Position numbers and translations under genes: made by a program. A stretch of DNA of 64,000 bases from an uncultured Pseudomonas sp. (GTDB lineage: Bacteria; Pseudomonadota; Gammaproteobacteria; Pseudomonadales; Pseudomonadaceae), in assembly GCF_913774235.1 (NCBI RefSeq), contig NZ_CAJYDW010000012.1:62001-126000 (forward strand), given 5' to 3'. This document shows positions 29,752-39,932 of this stretch, in pieces. Below the pieces are notes generated by a model that was given only the letters and a program-made list of their open reading frames with translations, did no database searches and had not been told where the DNA came from. Numbering within the stretch: the stretch's first letter is position 1; the number at the start of each line of letters is the position of its first letter.

Positions 29752-30603
29752 ATGTTCAAGCATTATCCCGCCGCCTATCAGCCGTCGCCCGGTACCGCCT
29801 TCGATGTCGACAAGGCGTTCTACGACCGCATCCGCAACCAGCCGGAGGGCCGCACCCTGGTCGAGGCGTTCGAGGTGCCGATCCGCACCGGGCGCGCCTG
29901 GCAGGTCCCGGCCGGCCATGTGTTCCGGGTCACCGCGCCTCATGGGCCCCAGGTGGGCGATTTCAACGTCTGGAATGCCCAGGACCCCCGCGAGCGCCTC
30001 TGGGCGGCGCGCACCCGGCAGCTGCAAGGTGCGCACGTCTCCACCTATGACCGGCTGTGGTCCAACCTGCCGTTCCTGCGGCCGCTGTTGACCATCACCG
30101 ACGACACCCTGGCCAACTATGGTACCGACGAGCACGGCGGACGCATCCACGATCTGCTGGGCACTCGCTGCGATCCCTACGTCAACAAGCTGCTGACCGG
30201 CGAGGACTTCCACCACCACTGCCATTCCAACCTGACCCGTGCGGTATTGCCTCACGGGCTGACCGAATTCGATGTGCACGATGTGCTGAACATCTTCCAG
30301 GTCACCGGGTTGAACGAGGACGGCATGTATTTCATGAAGGCCTGTCCGGCCCAGGTGGGCGACTACCTGGAGTTCTTCGCCGAGATCGACGTGCTCTGCG
30401 CGCTGTCGACCTGTCCGGGCGGTGATCTGTCGGTGGCGCTCTGGGGGCCGGAGAAACAGGACCCGCTGTCGGTCTGCCGGCCACTCGGGGTGGAAGTCTA
30501 TCGCCTGGCGCCCGAGTTGCTCGACGGCTGGCGCTCGCCGGAGCGGGCGCCCTATCGCGGCAACCATGGACTGGAGGTGGTCAAGCCGGCCTGGGAGCGA
30601 TAG
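29752..30603 (+). CDS. DUF1989 / urea carboxylase-associated family protein
   Basis: [40 protein letters not shown]..., LSTCPGGD near C-terminus. Confidence 0.82.
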   Translation: MFKHYPAAYQPSPGTAFDVDKAFYDRIRNQPEGRTLVEAFEVPIRTGRAWQVPAGHVFRVTAPHGPQVGDFNVWNAQDPRERLWAARTRQLQGAHVSTYDRLWSNLPFLRPLLTITDDTLANYGTDEHGGRIHDLLGTRCDPYVNKLLTGEDFHHHCHSNLTRAVLPHGLTEFDVHDVLNIFQVTGLNEDGMYFMKACPAQVGDYLEFFAEIDVLCALSTCPGGDLSVALWGPEKQDPLSVCRPLGVEVYRLAPELLDGWRSPERAPYRGNHGLEVVKPAWER

Positions 30604-30692
30604 CGGCTTGTCTGAGCGGGCAGGCGTTTTTCGTTGGACAGCGGCGGTCGTTCTTTCCGACACTCAAGGCCATTGCCTTCGAGGACCCTGTT

Positions 30693-31439
30693 ATGCCCGC
30701 CCGCCTGCTGCTCAATTGCGATTCCGGTGAAAGTTACGGTGCCTGGGGCATGGGCGACGATGCCCATGCCATTCCCCTGGTCGACCAGGCCAACCTGGCC
30801 TGCGGCTTCCACGCCGCCGATCCCCTGACCATGCAGCGCGCCGTGACCCTGGCGGTAGCCAATGGCGTGCAGATCGGTGCCCATCCGGCCTATCCCGATC
30901 TGGTGGGTTTCGGTCGCCGCCCCATGGCCTGCACTCCTGACGAGGTGGAGGCCATGATCCTCTACCAGATCGGCGCGCTGGACGCCTTCTGCCGCGCCGC
31001 TGGCGTGCGCGTCGAATACGTCAAACCCCACGGCGCCCTCTACAACGCCCTGGTCAAGGACGATGCCCTGCTCGCCGCTGCACTGCGCGCCTGCGCTCGC
31101 TATCGCGAAGGCCTGCCGCTGATGGTGCTGGCCAAGGCCGACAACGCCCGCGAGCAGCGCCTGGCCGAGGCGGCTGGTGTGCCGCTGTTGCGAGAGGCCT
31201 TCGCCGACCGTGCCTACCTGGCCGACGGCTCCCTGGCGCCGCGTGGCCAGCTCGGCGCCGTCCACCACGATCCCGAGCGTATTCTCGCCCAGGCCATCGC
31301 CATCGCCCGCGGCGACGACTTCCCCGGCTTCGATGGCCAACCCATGCGTTTGCAGGCCGACAGCCTCTGTGTGCACGGCGACAACGCCGAGTCCCTGGCG
31401 GTCCTGCGCCGCCTGCGCGCGGCACTGGACGCCCTATGA
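30693..31439 (+). CDS. pxpA: 5-oxoprolinase subunit PxpA (LamB/YcsF family)
   Basis: [42 protein letters not shown]. Confidence 0.93.
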   Translation: MPARLLLNCDSGESYGAWGMGDDAHAIPLVDQANLACGFHAADPLTMQRAVTLAVANGVQIGAHPAYPDLVGFGRRPMACTPDEVEAMILYQIGALDAFCRAAGVRVEYVKPHGALYNALVKDDALLAAALRACARYREGLPLMVLAKADNAREQRLAEAAGVPLLREAFADRAYLADGSLAPRGQLGAVHHDPERILAQAIAIARGDDFPGFDGQPMRLQADSLCVHGDNAESLAVLRRLRAALDAL

Positions 31440-32113
31440 TCGTCCTCAAGCCCTTCGGCGTGGCGGCCCTGCTGATCGAACTCGCCGAGCGCCCGGATGC
31501 CGACCTACCGGTGCGCATCGCCCGTCTCGGTGCGGGTATCCGTAGTGCCTTCGGTGGCGCGGTGACCGATTTGGTCGCGGGCTGGACCAGCCTGCTGGTG
31601 CACTACGACCCCCTGCGCCTGAACCTGGACCAGTTGCAGGCCGGATTGCAGCCGTTGCTGGCCGACTGGCCAGGCGCCGTGGACACCGCCGCGGGTGGGC
31701 GTCTGCACCAGGTGCCGACCCTCTACGCCGGTCCTGACCTGGCCGAGGTGGCCGAGCGTTGCAGCCTGAGCGAAGCCGACGTCATCGCCCGGCACAGCGG
31801 GCGCGATTACCAGGTGGGGGCCATCGGCTTCATGCCGGGCTTCGCCTTTCTCGGCGAGCTGGACGAACGCCTGGCGCTGCCTCGGCGGAGCACGCCACGG
31901 ACCGCCGTGCCCGCCGGCAGCCTGGCCATCGCCGAACGCCAGACCGCCGTCTATCCCCAGGCCTCGCCGGGCGGTTGGAATCTCATCGGCCGCTGCCTGT
32001 GGACCGTCTTCGATGCCCAGGCCGAGCCGCCCTGTCTGCTGGCTCCCGGTGACCGGGTGCGTTTCGTGCCGGTCGATGCGGCGACCTTGCGCGCCCAGGG
32101 AGGCCAGCCATGA
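31436..32113 (+). CDS. pxpB: 5-oxoprolinase subunit PxpB (KipI/AHS1)
   Basis: [62 protein letters not shown]. Confidence 0.93.
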   Translation: MIVLKPFGVAALLIELAERPDADLPVRIARLGAGIRSAFGGAVTDLVAGWTSLLVHYDPLRLNLDQLQAGLQPLLADWPGAVDTAAGGRLHQVPTLYAGPDLAEVAERCSLSEADVIARHSGRDYQVGAIGFMPGFAFLGELDERLALPRRSTPRTAVPAGSLAIAERQTAVYPQASPGGWNLIGRCLWTVFDAQAEPPCLLAPGDRVRFVPVDAATLRAQGGQP

Positions 32114-33042
32114 GCGGTCTGCAGGTCATCAAGCCCGGTCCCCTGACCCTGCTGCAGGACCTGGGGCGCCAGGGTTGGCAGCACCTGGGCGTGGCCCCCT
32201 CGGGGCCCATGGACGGCCAGGCCGCGCGCTGGGCCAATCGCCTGGTGGGTAATCCCGTCACTGCGCCGCTGCTGGAGATCGCCCTGGGCGGTGCGGAGTT
32301 CGAGATCCAGACCGACACCTGGCTGGCCCTCACTGGGGCGCCCCTGGACGCCCGGCTGGACGGCGAATCCCTGCCGCCTTGGTCGTGCTTTCCGGTTCGC
32401 GCGGGCGCGCGCCTACGCCTGGGCTTCGCCCAAGCCGGCCAACGGGCCTATCTGGCCGCCGCGGGCGGCGGCTTTCAGGCGTCACCGACCCTGGGCAGCG
32501 TGGCGAGCAACAGGCGTGAGGGCCTGGGCGGTGTGGATGGCCGGGGCGGGCCCTTGGTGGCCGGACAGGTTCTAGGGTGCGCCACGGTGCGCGGCCTGCA
32601 CGAGCGTCGTTGCGGGCCGGCTTGGCGCTTCGTGCCGGACTACCGGCAGCGCCCGACGCTGCGGGTGATCTTCGGCGGCGATGCCGAGGCCTTCGGCACA
32701 GCGCAGCAGGAGGCATTCTGCGCGCAACCCTGGCGACTCAGCTCGCAGTCCGACCGCATGGGCATCCGCCTGGCCGGTGCTACGCCGCTGGTGCCACCGC
32801 GCCGACAATGGTCACTGGGGGTGGTGACCGGCGCCATCCAGGTGCCGCCCGACGGCCAGCCGATCGTGCTCATGGCCGATCGGCAGACCATGGGCGGTTA
32901 TCCGTTGCTGGGCTTCGTCCATCCGCTGGACCTCGGGCGCCTGGCGCAGTGTCCGGCCCATCACGAGGTGCACTTCGCCCCGGTGGAACTGGCCGAGGCT
33001 CAGGCCGACTGGCGTCGTTTCCTGGCCTTCTTCGGTGGTTGA
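32110..33042 (+). CDS. pxpC: 5-oxoprolinase subunit PxpC (KipA/AHS2, biotin-dependent carboxylase-like)
   Basis: LQVIKPGPLTLLQDLGRQGWQHLGVAPSGPMDGQAARWANRLVGN. Confidence 0.93.
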   Translation: MSGLQVIKPGPLTLLQDLGRQGWQHLGVAPSGPMDGQAARWANRLVGNPVTAPLLEIALGGAEFEIQTDTWLALTGAPLDARLDGESLPPWSCFPVRAGARLRLGFAQAGQRAYLAAAGGGFQASPTLGSVASNRREGLGGVDGRGGPLVAGQVLGCATVRGLHERRCGPAWRFVPDYRQRPTLRVIFGGDAEAFGTAQQEAFCAQPWRLSSQSDRMGIRLAGATPLVPPRRQWSLGVVTGAIQVPPDGQPIVLMADRQTMGGYPLLGFVHPLDLGRLAQCPAHHEVHFAPVELAEAQADWRRFLAFFGG

Positions 33043-33192
33043 GCGCGCAGTCGGTCTTGCCGGAGGAATCTTGTCCGCTTCGATGAGTCGCACGCTCAGG
33101 GGCGATGCCGACTTCCCTTTCTCGGCGGCTGGCTTGAAACTTGCCTCGCCCGTCCCGTTGTGACGACCGACAAGAAGGAGCTGGAACCGGCG

Positions 33193-34083
33193 ATGAAAAC
33201 TCCCAAACGCATCGAGCCGCTGATCGAGGACGGCTTGGTCGACGAGGTGGTACGGCCCCTGATGAGTGGCAAGGAGGCAGCGGTCTATGTGGTGCGCTGC
33301 GGCAGTCAGGTACGGTGCGCCAAGGTCTACAAGGAAGCCGACAAGCGCAGCTTCCGTCAGGCCGCGCAATACCAGGAGGGGCGCAAGGTGCGTGGCAGTC
33401 GGGAAAACCGCGCCATGGCCAAGGGCTCCAAGTTCGGTCGCCGCGAGCGCGAGGACAATTGGCAGAACGCCGAGGTGACGGCGCTCTATCGGCTGGCCGA
33501 TGCCGGGGTGCGGGTGCCCAAGCCCCATGATTTCCTCGACGGCGTGCTGTTGATGGACCTGGTCACCGACGGCAATGGCGAAGCCGCGCCGCGGCTCAAC
33601 GACGTGACCCTGAGTGCCGAGGAGGCCCGTCGGTACCATGACCTCATGATCGGCCAGATCGTGCGCATGCTTTGCGCCGGCCTGGTCCACGGCGACCTCT
33701 CCGAATTCAACGTGCTGCTGGCCGAGGACGGACCGGTGATCATCGACCTGCCCCAGGCGGTGGATGCGGCCGGTAACAACCATGCCTTTCGCCTGTTGGC
33801 CCGGGACGTGGAGAACATGGCGCAGTACTTCGGCCGCTTCGCCCCGGAATTGCGCCAGACCCGCTATGCGCCGGAGATGTGGGCACTCTACGAAAAGGGC
33901 GAGTTGTACGTGCATTCGCAACTGACCGGTGAGTTCGCCGAGCGCGAAGGCCAGGCCGACGTCCGCGCGGTGATGCGCGAGATCGAGGCCGCCCGGCGTG
34001 ACGAGGAACGCCGCCAGGCCGCGCGTCGCGAGCAGGACGAACCGAGCGGGCGCGAGGAGCCGCCGCCACCCTGGTTAAGCTGA
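33193..34083 (+). CDS. RIO1-type protein kinase
   Basis: MKTPKRIEPLIEDGLVDEVVRPLMSGKEAAVYVVRCG..., LVHGDLSEFNVLL, VIIDLPQAVD; an in-frame GTG at 33160 is an alternative start. Confidence 0.87.
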   Translation: MKTPKRIEPLIEDGLVDEVVRPLMSGKEAAVYVVRCGSQVRCAKVYKEADKRSFRQAAQYQEGRKVRGSRENRAMAKGSKFGRREREDNWQNAEVTALYRLADAGVRVPKPHDFLDGVLLMDLVTDGNGEAAPRLNDVTLSAEEARRYHDLMIGQIVRMLCAGLVHGDLSEFNVLLAEDGPVIIDLPQAVDAAGNNHAFRLLARDVENMAQYFGRFAPELRQTRYAPEMWALYEKGELYVHSQLTGEFAEREGQADVRAVMREIEAARRDEERRQAARREQDEPSGREEPPPPWLS

Positions 34084-34203
34084 GCGTTAAGCAGAACGAT
34101 TAGCGCTGCGATGAGACGAACGGCCCCAGTGGTCGGCCGATGAACGGCGCCTGTGCGGGAGTGGCGCGCTAAACTGGCGGCATAACAGCACAGGACTCTT
34201 TTC

Positions 34204-34701
34204 ATGCAAGGCCATCCGGACGTCATCAACTACCTTAACCAGCTGCTGCGCGGCGAGCTGGCAGCGCGTGACCAGTACTTCATCCACTCGCGGATGTACG
34301 AGGACTGGGGCCTGATGAGGCTGTACGAGCGGATCGGCCACGAGATGGAGGAGGAAACCCAGCACGCCGATGCCCTGCTGCGCCGCATCCTCTTCCTCGA
34401 GGGCACCCCGGACATGCGACCCAACGCCATCACCGTCGGCCAGACCGTGCCCGACATGCTGCGCGCGGACCTGGCCCTGGAGTACGAGGTGCGCGAGGCC
34501 CTGGCCCAGGGCGTGGCGCTGTGCAACCAGCACAAGGACTTCGTGACCCGCGAGATCCTGGTCGCCCAGCTGGAAGACACCGAGGAAGACCACGCCTACT
34601 GGCTGGAGCAGCAACTCGGCCTGATCGATAAGATTGGTCTGCAGAATTACCTGCAGTCGCAGATGAAGGGCGGTTCGACGCCCCACGGCACCGGTCTGTA
34701 G
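34204..34701 (+). CDS. Bacterial ferritin/bacterioferritin-family protein (FtnA-like)
   Basis: [67 protein letters not shown]...[10 protein letters not shown]. Confidence 0.9.
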   Translation: MQGHPDVINYLNQLLRGELAARDQYFIHSRMYEDWGLMRLYERIGHEMEEETQHADALLRRILFLEGTPDMRPNAITVGQTVPDMLRADLALEYEVREALAQGVALCNQHKDFVTREILVAQLEDTEEDHAYWLEQQLGLIDKIGLQNYLQSQMKGGSTPHGTGL

Positions 34702-34709
34702 GACCTGCC

Positions 34710-34733
34710 GACCGGCGTCGCCAGGCGCCGGTC
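34710..34733. terminator. Hairpin between convergent ferritin and histidine kinase genes
   Basis: GACCGGCG tcgccagg CGCCGGTC inverted repeat. Confidence 0.4.
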
Positions 34734-37284
34734 AGCCAGCGCTGGCGTCGCCCTCCGGCGCCCGCGGCAGATAGAGCGAGATGCAGGTGCCGACGCCAGG
34801 CGTGGTGTCCACCCGGATCTGGCCGCCGGATTGGTGCACGAAGCCGTGCACCATCGACAGCCCCAGCCCCGTGCCCTGACCCGGCGGCTTGGTGGTGAAG
34901 AAAGGATCGAAGATTCGTTCGCGGATGTCCGGCGCGATGCCCGTGCCGGTGTCGCTCACCTGTACCCGCACATAATCGCCGGCGGGCAGGCCCTCCGGCC
35001 GCTCCGGGGCGGTCTGCGGCAGGTTGGCCGTCGCCAGTAGCAACTGCCCGCCCTGGGGCATGGCATCGCGGGCATTGATCGCCAGGTTGAGCAGGGCGCT
35101 TTCCAGCTGTACCGCATCGATCACCGAGGGCCACAGCTCGGGTGCCGGGCGGGCCTGGACGTCGATGGCCGGGCCGACACTGCGGCGAATCAGCTCCTCC
35201 ATGGCCAGCATCAGCTCGTTGACGTCGGTGGCCTTGGCTTCCAGGGTCTGCCGTCGGGAGAACGCCAACAGCCGCTGGGTCAGGGAGGCGGCACGCTCGG
35301 CATAGGCCTGGGCACCGCCGAGCAGGCGGTCGAGCTGGTCGGTGCGCTGCTGTCGCAGGCGGCGCTCGATCAACTCGAGGCTGCCGATGATGCCCGCCAG
35401 CAGATTGTTGAAGTCATGGGCGATGCCACCGGTCAACTGGCCGATGGCCTCCATCTTCTGCGCCTGATGCAGTGCCTGCTGCGCCTGGGTCAACTCAGCG
35501 GTGCGCTCGGCGACCCGCTGTTCGAGGGTTTCGTTGGCGGTACGTACCGCCTGGAACAGCTGCGCCTGCTCGATGGCGATGGCCGCACGGGCCGCCAGCG
35601 CCGCCATCAGCCGTTCGTGGCGCGCCGTGAAGCGCGCCGGCTCGGGATGGCCGAAGAACAGCCCACCGAGCACGCTGCCGTTGCGTGCCACCACGGCGAC
35701 TGCAAGGTAGCTGCGCAGGGGCAGGCCATCAGCGGACATGGCTTTGCTATAAAGGGAGTCGCAGGTCACGTCGTCGGCGCGCACCACGCCTTGGTTGCCC
35801 AGGGTTGGCGCGAACAGCGCCGTGGCTCTGGGCCGGCCGAGGCGCTCGAATACCGCGCGGTCGGGGCCGGACAGGGTGAAGAGTTCCTGACAACTGCCGG
35901 TCGCGCCGGCCTGCTGGTTGAAATAGGCACCGAAGCGCGCCCCGGTGAGTTCGACGCCGGCGTCGGTCACCGTCTGCACCAGGTGGGCGAGATCGAGTTG
36001 CGCGGCCAGCTCCGTATCGATGCGCTTGAGCGCTTCCAGGGTACGGGTCTCTTCGCGCAGCTCCGCCTCGGCGCGCTTGCGATCGCTGATGTCGACGATG
36101 AATTCGAAGGCGCTGCCATCGGGCAGCCGCTTGGCCGCGACCAGGGCCCAGCCGGTGGTGCCGTCGCGCCGCGGGTAACTGCGTTCCTCGGGTGGCAACT
36201 GGTCGTCATTGCGCCGCAGATAGGGGGCGGGCCAGGCGATGCGGCCGGCGCGCAGGTCGTCGTGGTCGTGACCACTCATGCGCAGGAAGGCGTCGTTGGC
36301 ATCGATCAGGCGGCCGGCGGGATCGAAACAGAGGGCGCCGACCGTCTCGATCTCCAGGGCGGTGCGGAAACGCCGCTCGCTGGCTTCCAGCGCGGCCTGG
36401 GCCAGGTGGGCCTCGGTGACGTCCTGGCCCTGGCAGAAGATGCCGATCACCTGGCCGGCTTCGTCGGTCAGGGGTTCGTAGATGAAATCCAGGTAGAGGG
36501 TGCGTATCGGTTCGCCTGCGCGCTCCAGCCGCAGCGGGGTGCGCTCGGCGACGAAGCGCCGACCGCTACGGTAGACCTGATCGAGCCACTCGAAGTAACC
36601 CTGGTCGCGCAATTCGGGGAAGACCTCGCGGACCGCACGACCTTCGAAGGCCCGCTCGCCGAACAGCCGGCGGTAGGCGACGTTGACGAAGTCGAAGACG
36701 TGTTCCGGGCCGCGGACGATGGCGACGAAGCCAGGTGCCTGCTCGAACATCCGTCGCTGGCGCGCCGCCTCGGCGGCGCGGTGGCGTTCGGCGAAGATCC
36801 GTTGGGTGGTCTCGTGGCCCTGGTTGAAGATGCCGGCGATCTCGCCCCCTTCGCCACGGATCGCGGTGAAGCTGTAGTTCCAGTAGGTCTCGCTGACCAC
36901 ACCTTGACGCTTCATCGGCAGCATCTGGTCGAAGACGGAAAAGCCTTCGCCGGTGGCCATCACCTGGTCGAACTGAGGGCCGACCACCGGCCAGATATCC
37001 TGCCAGACCTTTCGCGCCGGACGACCGAGCGCCCAGGGGTGGCGCTCGGCGGGAATGGGCGCCCAGGCGTCGTTGTAGAGCAGCAGCAGGTCGGGGCCCC
37101 AGTAGATGGCGGTGGGAAAGCTGGAATTCAGGCAGATGCTCAGTGCCGAGCGCAGCGATTGTGGCCACTGCGCCGGCGGACCTAGGGGCGAGTCCGACCA
37201 GTCGTGGGTGCGCAACCGGGCGCCCATATCGCCGCCACCGGCGAGAAAGTCCAATTCGTTCCAATCGGCAATCTGCGCTGCCAT
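34732..37284 (-). CDS. PAS/GAF sensor histidine kinase
   Basis: Multiple PAS-like segments, GAF-like region, H-box GGIAHDFNNLLAGIIGSLELIE, HATPase motifs NLAINARDAMP, DTGTGI, GTGLGLSMVHG. Confidence 0.9.
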   Translation of the reverse strand: MAAQIADWNELDFLAGGGDMGARLRTHDWSDSPLGPPAQWPQSLRSALSICLNSSFPTAIYWGPDLLLLYNDAWAPIPAERHPWALGRPARKVWQDIWPVVGPQFDQVMATGEGFSVFDQMLPMKRQGVVSETYWNYSFTAIRGEGGEIAGIFNQGHETTQRIFAERHRAAEAARQRRMFEQAPGFVAIVRGPEHVFDFVNVAYRRLFGERAFEGRAVREVFPELRDQGYFEWLDQVYRSGRRFVAERTPLRLERAGEPIRTLYLDFIYEPLTDEAGQVIGIFCQGQDVTEAHLAQAALEASERRFRTALEIETVGALCFDPAGRLIDANDAFLRMSGHDHDDLRAGRIAWPAPYLRRNDDQLPPEERSYPRRDGTTGWALVAAKRLPDGSAFEFIVDISDRKRAEAELREETRTLEALKRIDTELAAQLDLAHLVQTVTDAGVELTGARFGAYFNQQAGATGSCQELFTLSGPDRAVFERLGRPRATALFAPTLGNQGVVRADDVTCDSLYSKAMSADGLPLRSYLAVAVVARNGSVLGGLFFGHPEPARFTARHERLMAALAARAAIAIEQAQLFQAVRTANETLEQRVAERTAELTQAQQALHQAQKMEAIGQLTGGIAHDFNNLLAGIIGSLELIERRLRQQRTDQLDRLLGGAQAYAERAASLTQRLLAFSRRQTLEAKATDVNELMLAMEELIRRSVGPAIDVQARPAPELWPSVIDAVQLESALLNLAINARDAMPQGGQLLLATANLPQTAPERPEGLPAGDYVRVQVSDTGTGIAPDIRERIFDPFFTTKPPGQGTGLGLSMVHGFVHQSGGQIRVDTTPGVGTCISLYLPRAPEGDASAG

Positions 37285-37384
37285 CTATCGTGCCCCCCCG
37301 GCCACATCTGCAATTCCAGGCGTTCAGACCACAAGGGAAGCGGAACTGCAGGACCCTGAGCGGATTTTTTGGTTCGCCGCGCCC

Positions 37385-38713
37385 TTACAGCCGGGGCGCA
37401 TATCGCTCGATGGCCTCTGGCAGCGCCCAGCCGGCGGCGAACACGAAGAGCAGCAGGATCAGCGGCAGCAGCACCAGCCAGAAACGGGTAGGTACGGGTT
37501 CCAGGCGATTGCCGCCGGTCTTTTGCAGCAGCGCCAGGCTCAGGCCGCAGAAGCCCCCGGCGAGCAGGGCCCCGGCGAGGATGTCGGTGGGCCAGTGCAC
37601 ACCCAGGTAGACGCGGCTCAGGGCGATGAGCACCGCCGGCAGGGTGGCGATCACCAGCCAGGCCAGACGTCCGCGCGGTCCGTAGCGACGGCCGACGAGG
37701 ATGCCCAGGGTGAGGAAGAAGGCGAAGGAAGCCGAGCTGTGGCCGCTTGGCAGGCTGTAGGTGGTCAGGGGCTCGGCGAGTACGTCCGGCCGGGCACGTG
37801 CCAGCAGGTTCTTCAACTGGCCGTTGGCCAGCGCGGTGCCCAGGGTGGTGCCCAGGGCGAACAGCAGCGGACGCCACTGGCGGAAGGCGGCGAGTACCAG
37901 GATCAGCAGCGCGGCGGCGATCAGCTGGGTACGGAAGTCACCCAGCCGGGTAATGACCACGGCGACCAAATTGAGCCAGCTCTCGCGGTGTTCCTGGACC
38001 AGCGCCATCAGGCCTTCGTCGAAGGCGCGCAACTGGTGCCAGCCGAACAGCAGTGCCAGCAGGCCGGCCAGGCAGAGGGCGCCGCTGAGCAGGGTGGTGC
38101 CGGCGCGCTCGCGCCAGGCGCCGTGGGCGATGACCGCCACCAGCACCGCGACGCCGCCGAGGATGATGCCGGCCTGCTGCCAGAAGCCTTCCGGCAAGGG
38201 CAGGCGGAAGGCGGCGCCGGTCACCCAGCCGGGGCCGAGGTAGGCGATGGACCAGCCGGCGGCGGCCACCAGGCTGACGCTGATGAATTTCACCAGCGGC
38301 ATGTCGAGCATGCCGGCGATCAGCGGCAGCAGCGGGCGCAGCGGCCCGATGAAGCGACCTACCAGCAGGCTGGCCACGCCATACCTGTGTATGAAGCCTT
38401 CGGCCGAGCCGATCCACTCCGGATGAGTGCGCAGGCCCGGCAAGGCGCGGATGCCCTGGTGGAAGCGGCGACCGATGAAATAGGACACGGCATCGCCAAG
38501 GATACCGCCGAGAAAGCCCAGCAACAGGGTGTCGAACAGCCCCAGCGCCCCGTTACCGGCGGCGATGGCTACGGCGAAGAGCACCACCGTGCCGGGCACC
38601 ACCAGGCCGGCCAGGGCCAGGCACTCGAGAAAGGAGATGATGAAGATGGCCGTGCCCAACCATTGATGATGCTGGTTGATCCACTGGGTCAGGCCGGCGA
38701 GCAGTTCCGTCAT
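37385..38713 (-). CDS. Bifunctional DedA / PAP2 phosphatase family membrane protein
   Basis: N-terminal DedA (FLECLALAGLVVPGTVVLF, GRFIGPLRPLLPLIAG) and C-terminal PAP2 (YSLPSGHSSASFAF, SRVYLGVHWPTDILAG). Confidence 0.9.
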   Translation of the reverse strand: MTELLAGLTQWINQHHQWLGTAIFIISFLECLALAGLVVPGTVVLFAVAIAAGNGALGLFDTLLLGFLGGILGDAVSYFIGRRFHQGIRALPGLRTHPEWIGSAEGFIHRYGVASLLVGRFIGPLRPLLPLIAGMLDMPLVKFISVSLVAAAGWSIAYLGPGWVTGAAFRLPLPEGFWQQAGIILGGVAVLVAVIAHGAWRERAGTTLLSGALCLAGLLALLFGWHQLRAFDEGLMALVQEHRESWLNLVAVVITRLGDFRTQLIAAALLILVLAAFRQWRPLLFALGTTLGTALANGQLKNLLARARPDVLAEPLTTYSLPSGHSSASFAFFLTLGILVGRRYGPRGRLAWLVIATLPAVLIALSRVYLGVHWPTDILAGALLAGGFCGLSLALLQKTGGNRLEPVPTRFWLVLLPLILLLFVFAAGWALPEAIERYAPRL

Positions 38714-38776
38714 CGAAAGGCTTCCTGGGGTCCGGGGTTCGCGTCCTCAGACCGGCAGGAATTGCCTTTGGTTGCC

Positions 38777-39922
38777 TCAAGGACGCGGATCGAGACGTAA
38801 CGCCTCGGGGCCGGGGGATTGTAAATCGCGTTCGGGGATTTCCCAGACCAATAACTGTGGCGGGGTTTGTCGAAACGCGGGACTGGCGAAGTAGTCGCGG
38901 GCGGCACCGGCGAAATGCCCGCCGTCCTTGGCGAAGCGACCGATGCTGGCGCCCAGGGCCTGTTCGAGGAAGGGCAGGAAGTTGGAATTGCGCGAGAAGG
39001 AGGTGCCGATCAGCGCCAGGTTGGGCAGGTCGCCGTCGCCGAAGAGGTCGTCGCTGGCGGTGGCCGCGGCGCGGCTGTCCACCTGGGTCAGGGTGAGCAA
39101 TTCGGGCAGCGGCTGCAGGCGGGGCGGCAGCCAGTCCAAGCCGGCCAGCCGCACCAGGTCCCCAGGGCGCGGGGCCGGAGGCAAGGCGGTACGGCTGAAG
39201 TCGCGAGCGGGCGTGGCCTGGAAGGGCAGGGCCTTGATCCGCGCGGCCAGGGCTTGCGCAGCGGCGTCGGCGCCGGCTTCGTTCCAGTGGGTGTCGGTGC
39301 GCAGGAAGGCGCCACTGCCTAGCGGTGTGAGTACTGGGGTGAGGTCGAGCACCGGCACCTGGGCCGCCGCGAGCAGGTGGGTCCAGTCGGCGATGCGGCT
39401 GGCGAAGGCGGCCGGGCGGCGCAGACCGCACAGCTGGTCGGCGGCGATGCGGCTCTTGTCCGGTACCACGGCGACCAGCAGGCGAATGTGGCGGGCGGCG
39501 AGCTGGCGCTGCAGTTCGATCACCGTCTGGGCGCGGGCCCGGGCATTGGCGGCGGCGTGGCGATGGAGCTCCAGCTCCTCGGCGAGGAACAACCAGCCCG
39601 GGCAGCCCTGGCGCACCCGTGGGCCGGTGTCGCCGAGCAGCAGCCAGCTGGCGCCCCGCTCCAGGCGGGCGGCGGCTTCGGGCAGCGGCGCCTTGGCCAG
39701 CTCCTTGGCGATGTGGTGGGTGATCTCGCCTTCGAGCAGGGCGTGGCGATCTACCTGCCCGGGCCACAGCGAGAGGCGATCGGTGAACAGCGCCCAGGCG
39801 CAGGAGGCGAGGCCGATGGCCAGGAACAGGGCGAAGACCACCCCGGCAACGGGTGCCAGGCGGACACTGGTGGCGCTGGGCGGTTGGGGCGCGGGCGAGG
39901 GCGGCAGGGCGGGAGCGCTCAT
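38777..39922 (-). CDS. AlgX/AlgJ (WssI)-like SGNH O-acetyltransferase
   Basis: GWLFLAEELELHRH..., RTDTHWNEAGADAAAQAL, GTSFSRNSNF; downstream of MBOAT gene. Confidence 0.82.
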   Translation of the reverse strand: MSAPALPPSPAPQPPSATSVRLAPVAGVVFALFLAIGLASCAWALFTDRLSLWPGQVDRHALLEGEITHHIAKELAKAPLPEAAARLERGASWLLLGDTGPRVRQGCPGWLFLAEELELHRHAAANARARAQTVIELQRQLAARHIRLLVAVVPDKSRIAADQLCGLRRPAAFASRIADWTHLLAAAQVPVLDLTPVLTPLGSGAFLRTDTHWNEAGADAAAQALAARIKALPFQATPARDFSRTALPPAPRPGDLVRLAGLDWLPPRLQPLPELLTLTQVDSRAAATASDDLFGDGDLPNLALIGTSFSRNSNFLPFLEQALGASIGRFAKDGGHFAGAARDYFASPAFRQTPPQLLVWEIPERDLQSPGPEALRLDPRP

Positions 39923-39932
39923 GACGGCGGCC

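Noticed and set aside
38740-38787. cgcgtcct...aggacgcg inverted repeat between the AlgX/J-like gene and DedA-PAP2 gene
   Set aside because: Short 8-bp arms with a 32-nt loop partly inside the upstream gene's 3' end; too weak to call a terminator or attenuator.
37106-38800. 564-aa plus-strand ORF rich in Gln/Gly/Ala
   Set aside because: Antisense to histidine kinase 5' end and DedA-PAP2 gene; repetitive-looking composition is a codon-bias artefact, not a real repeat protein.
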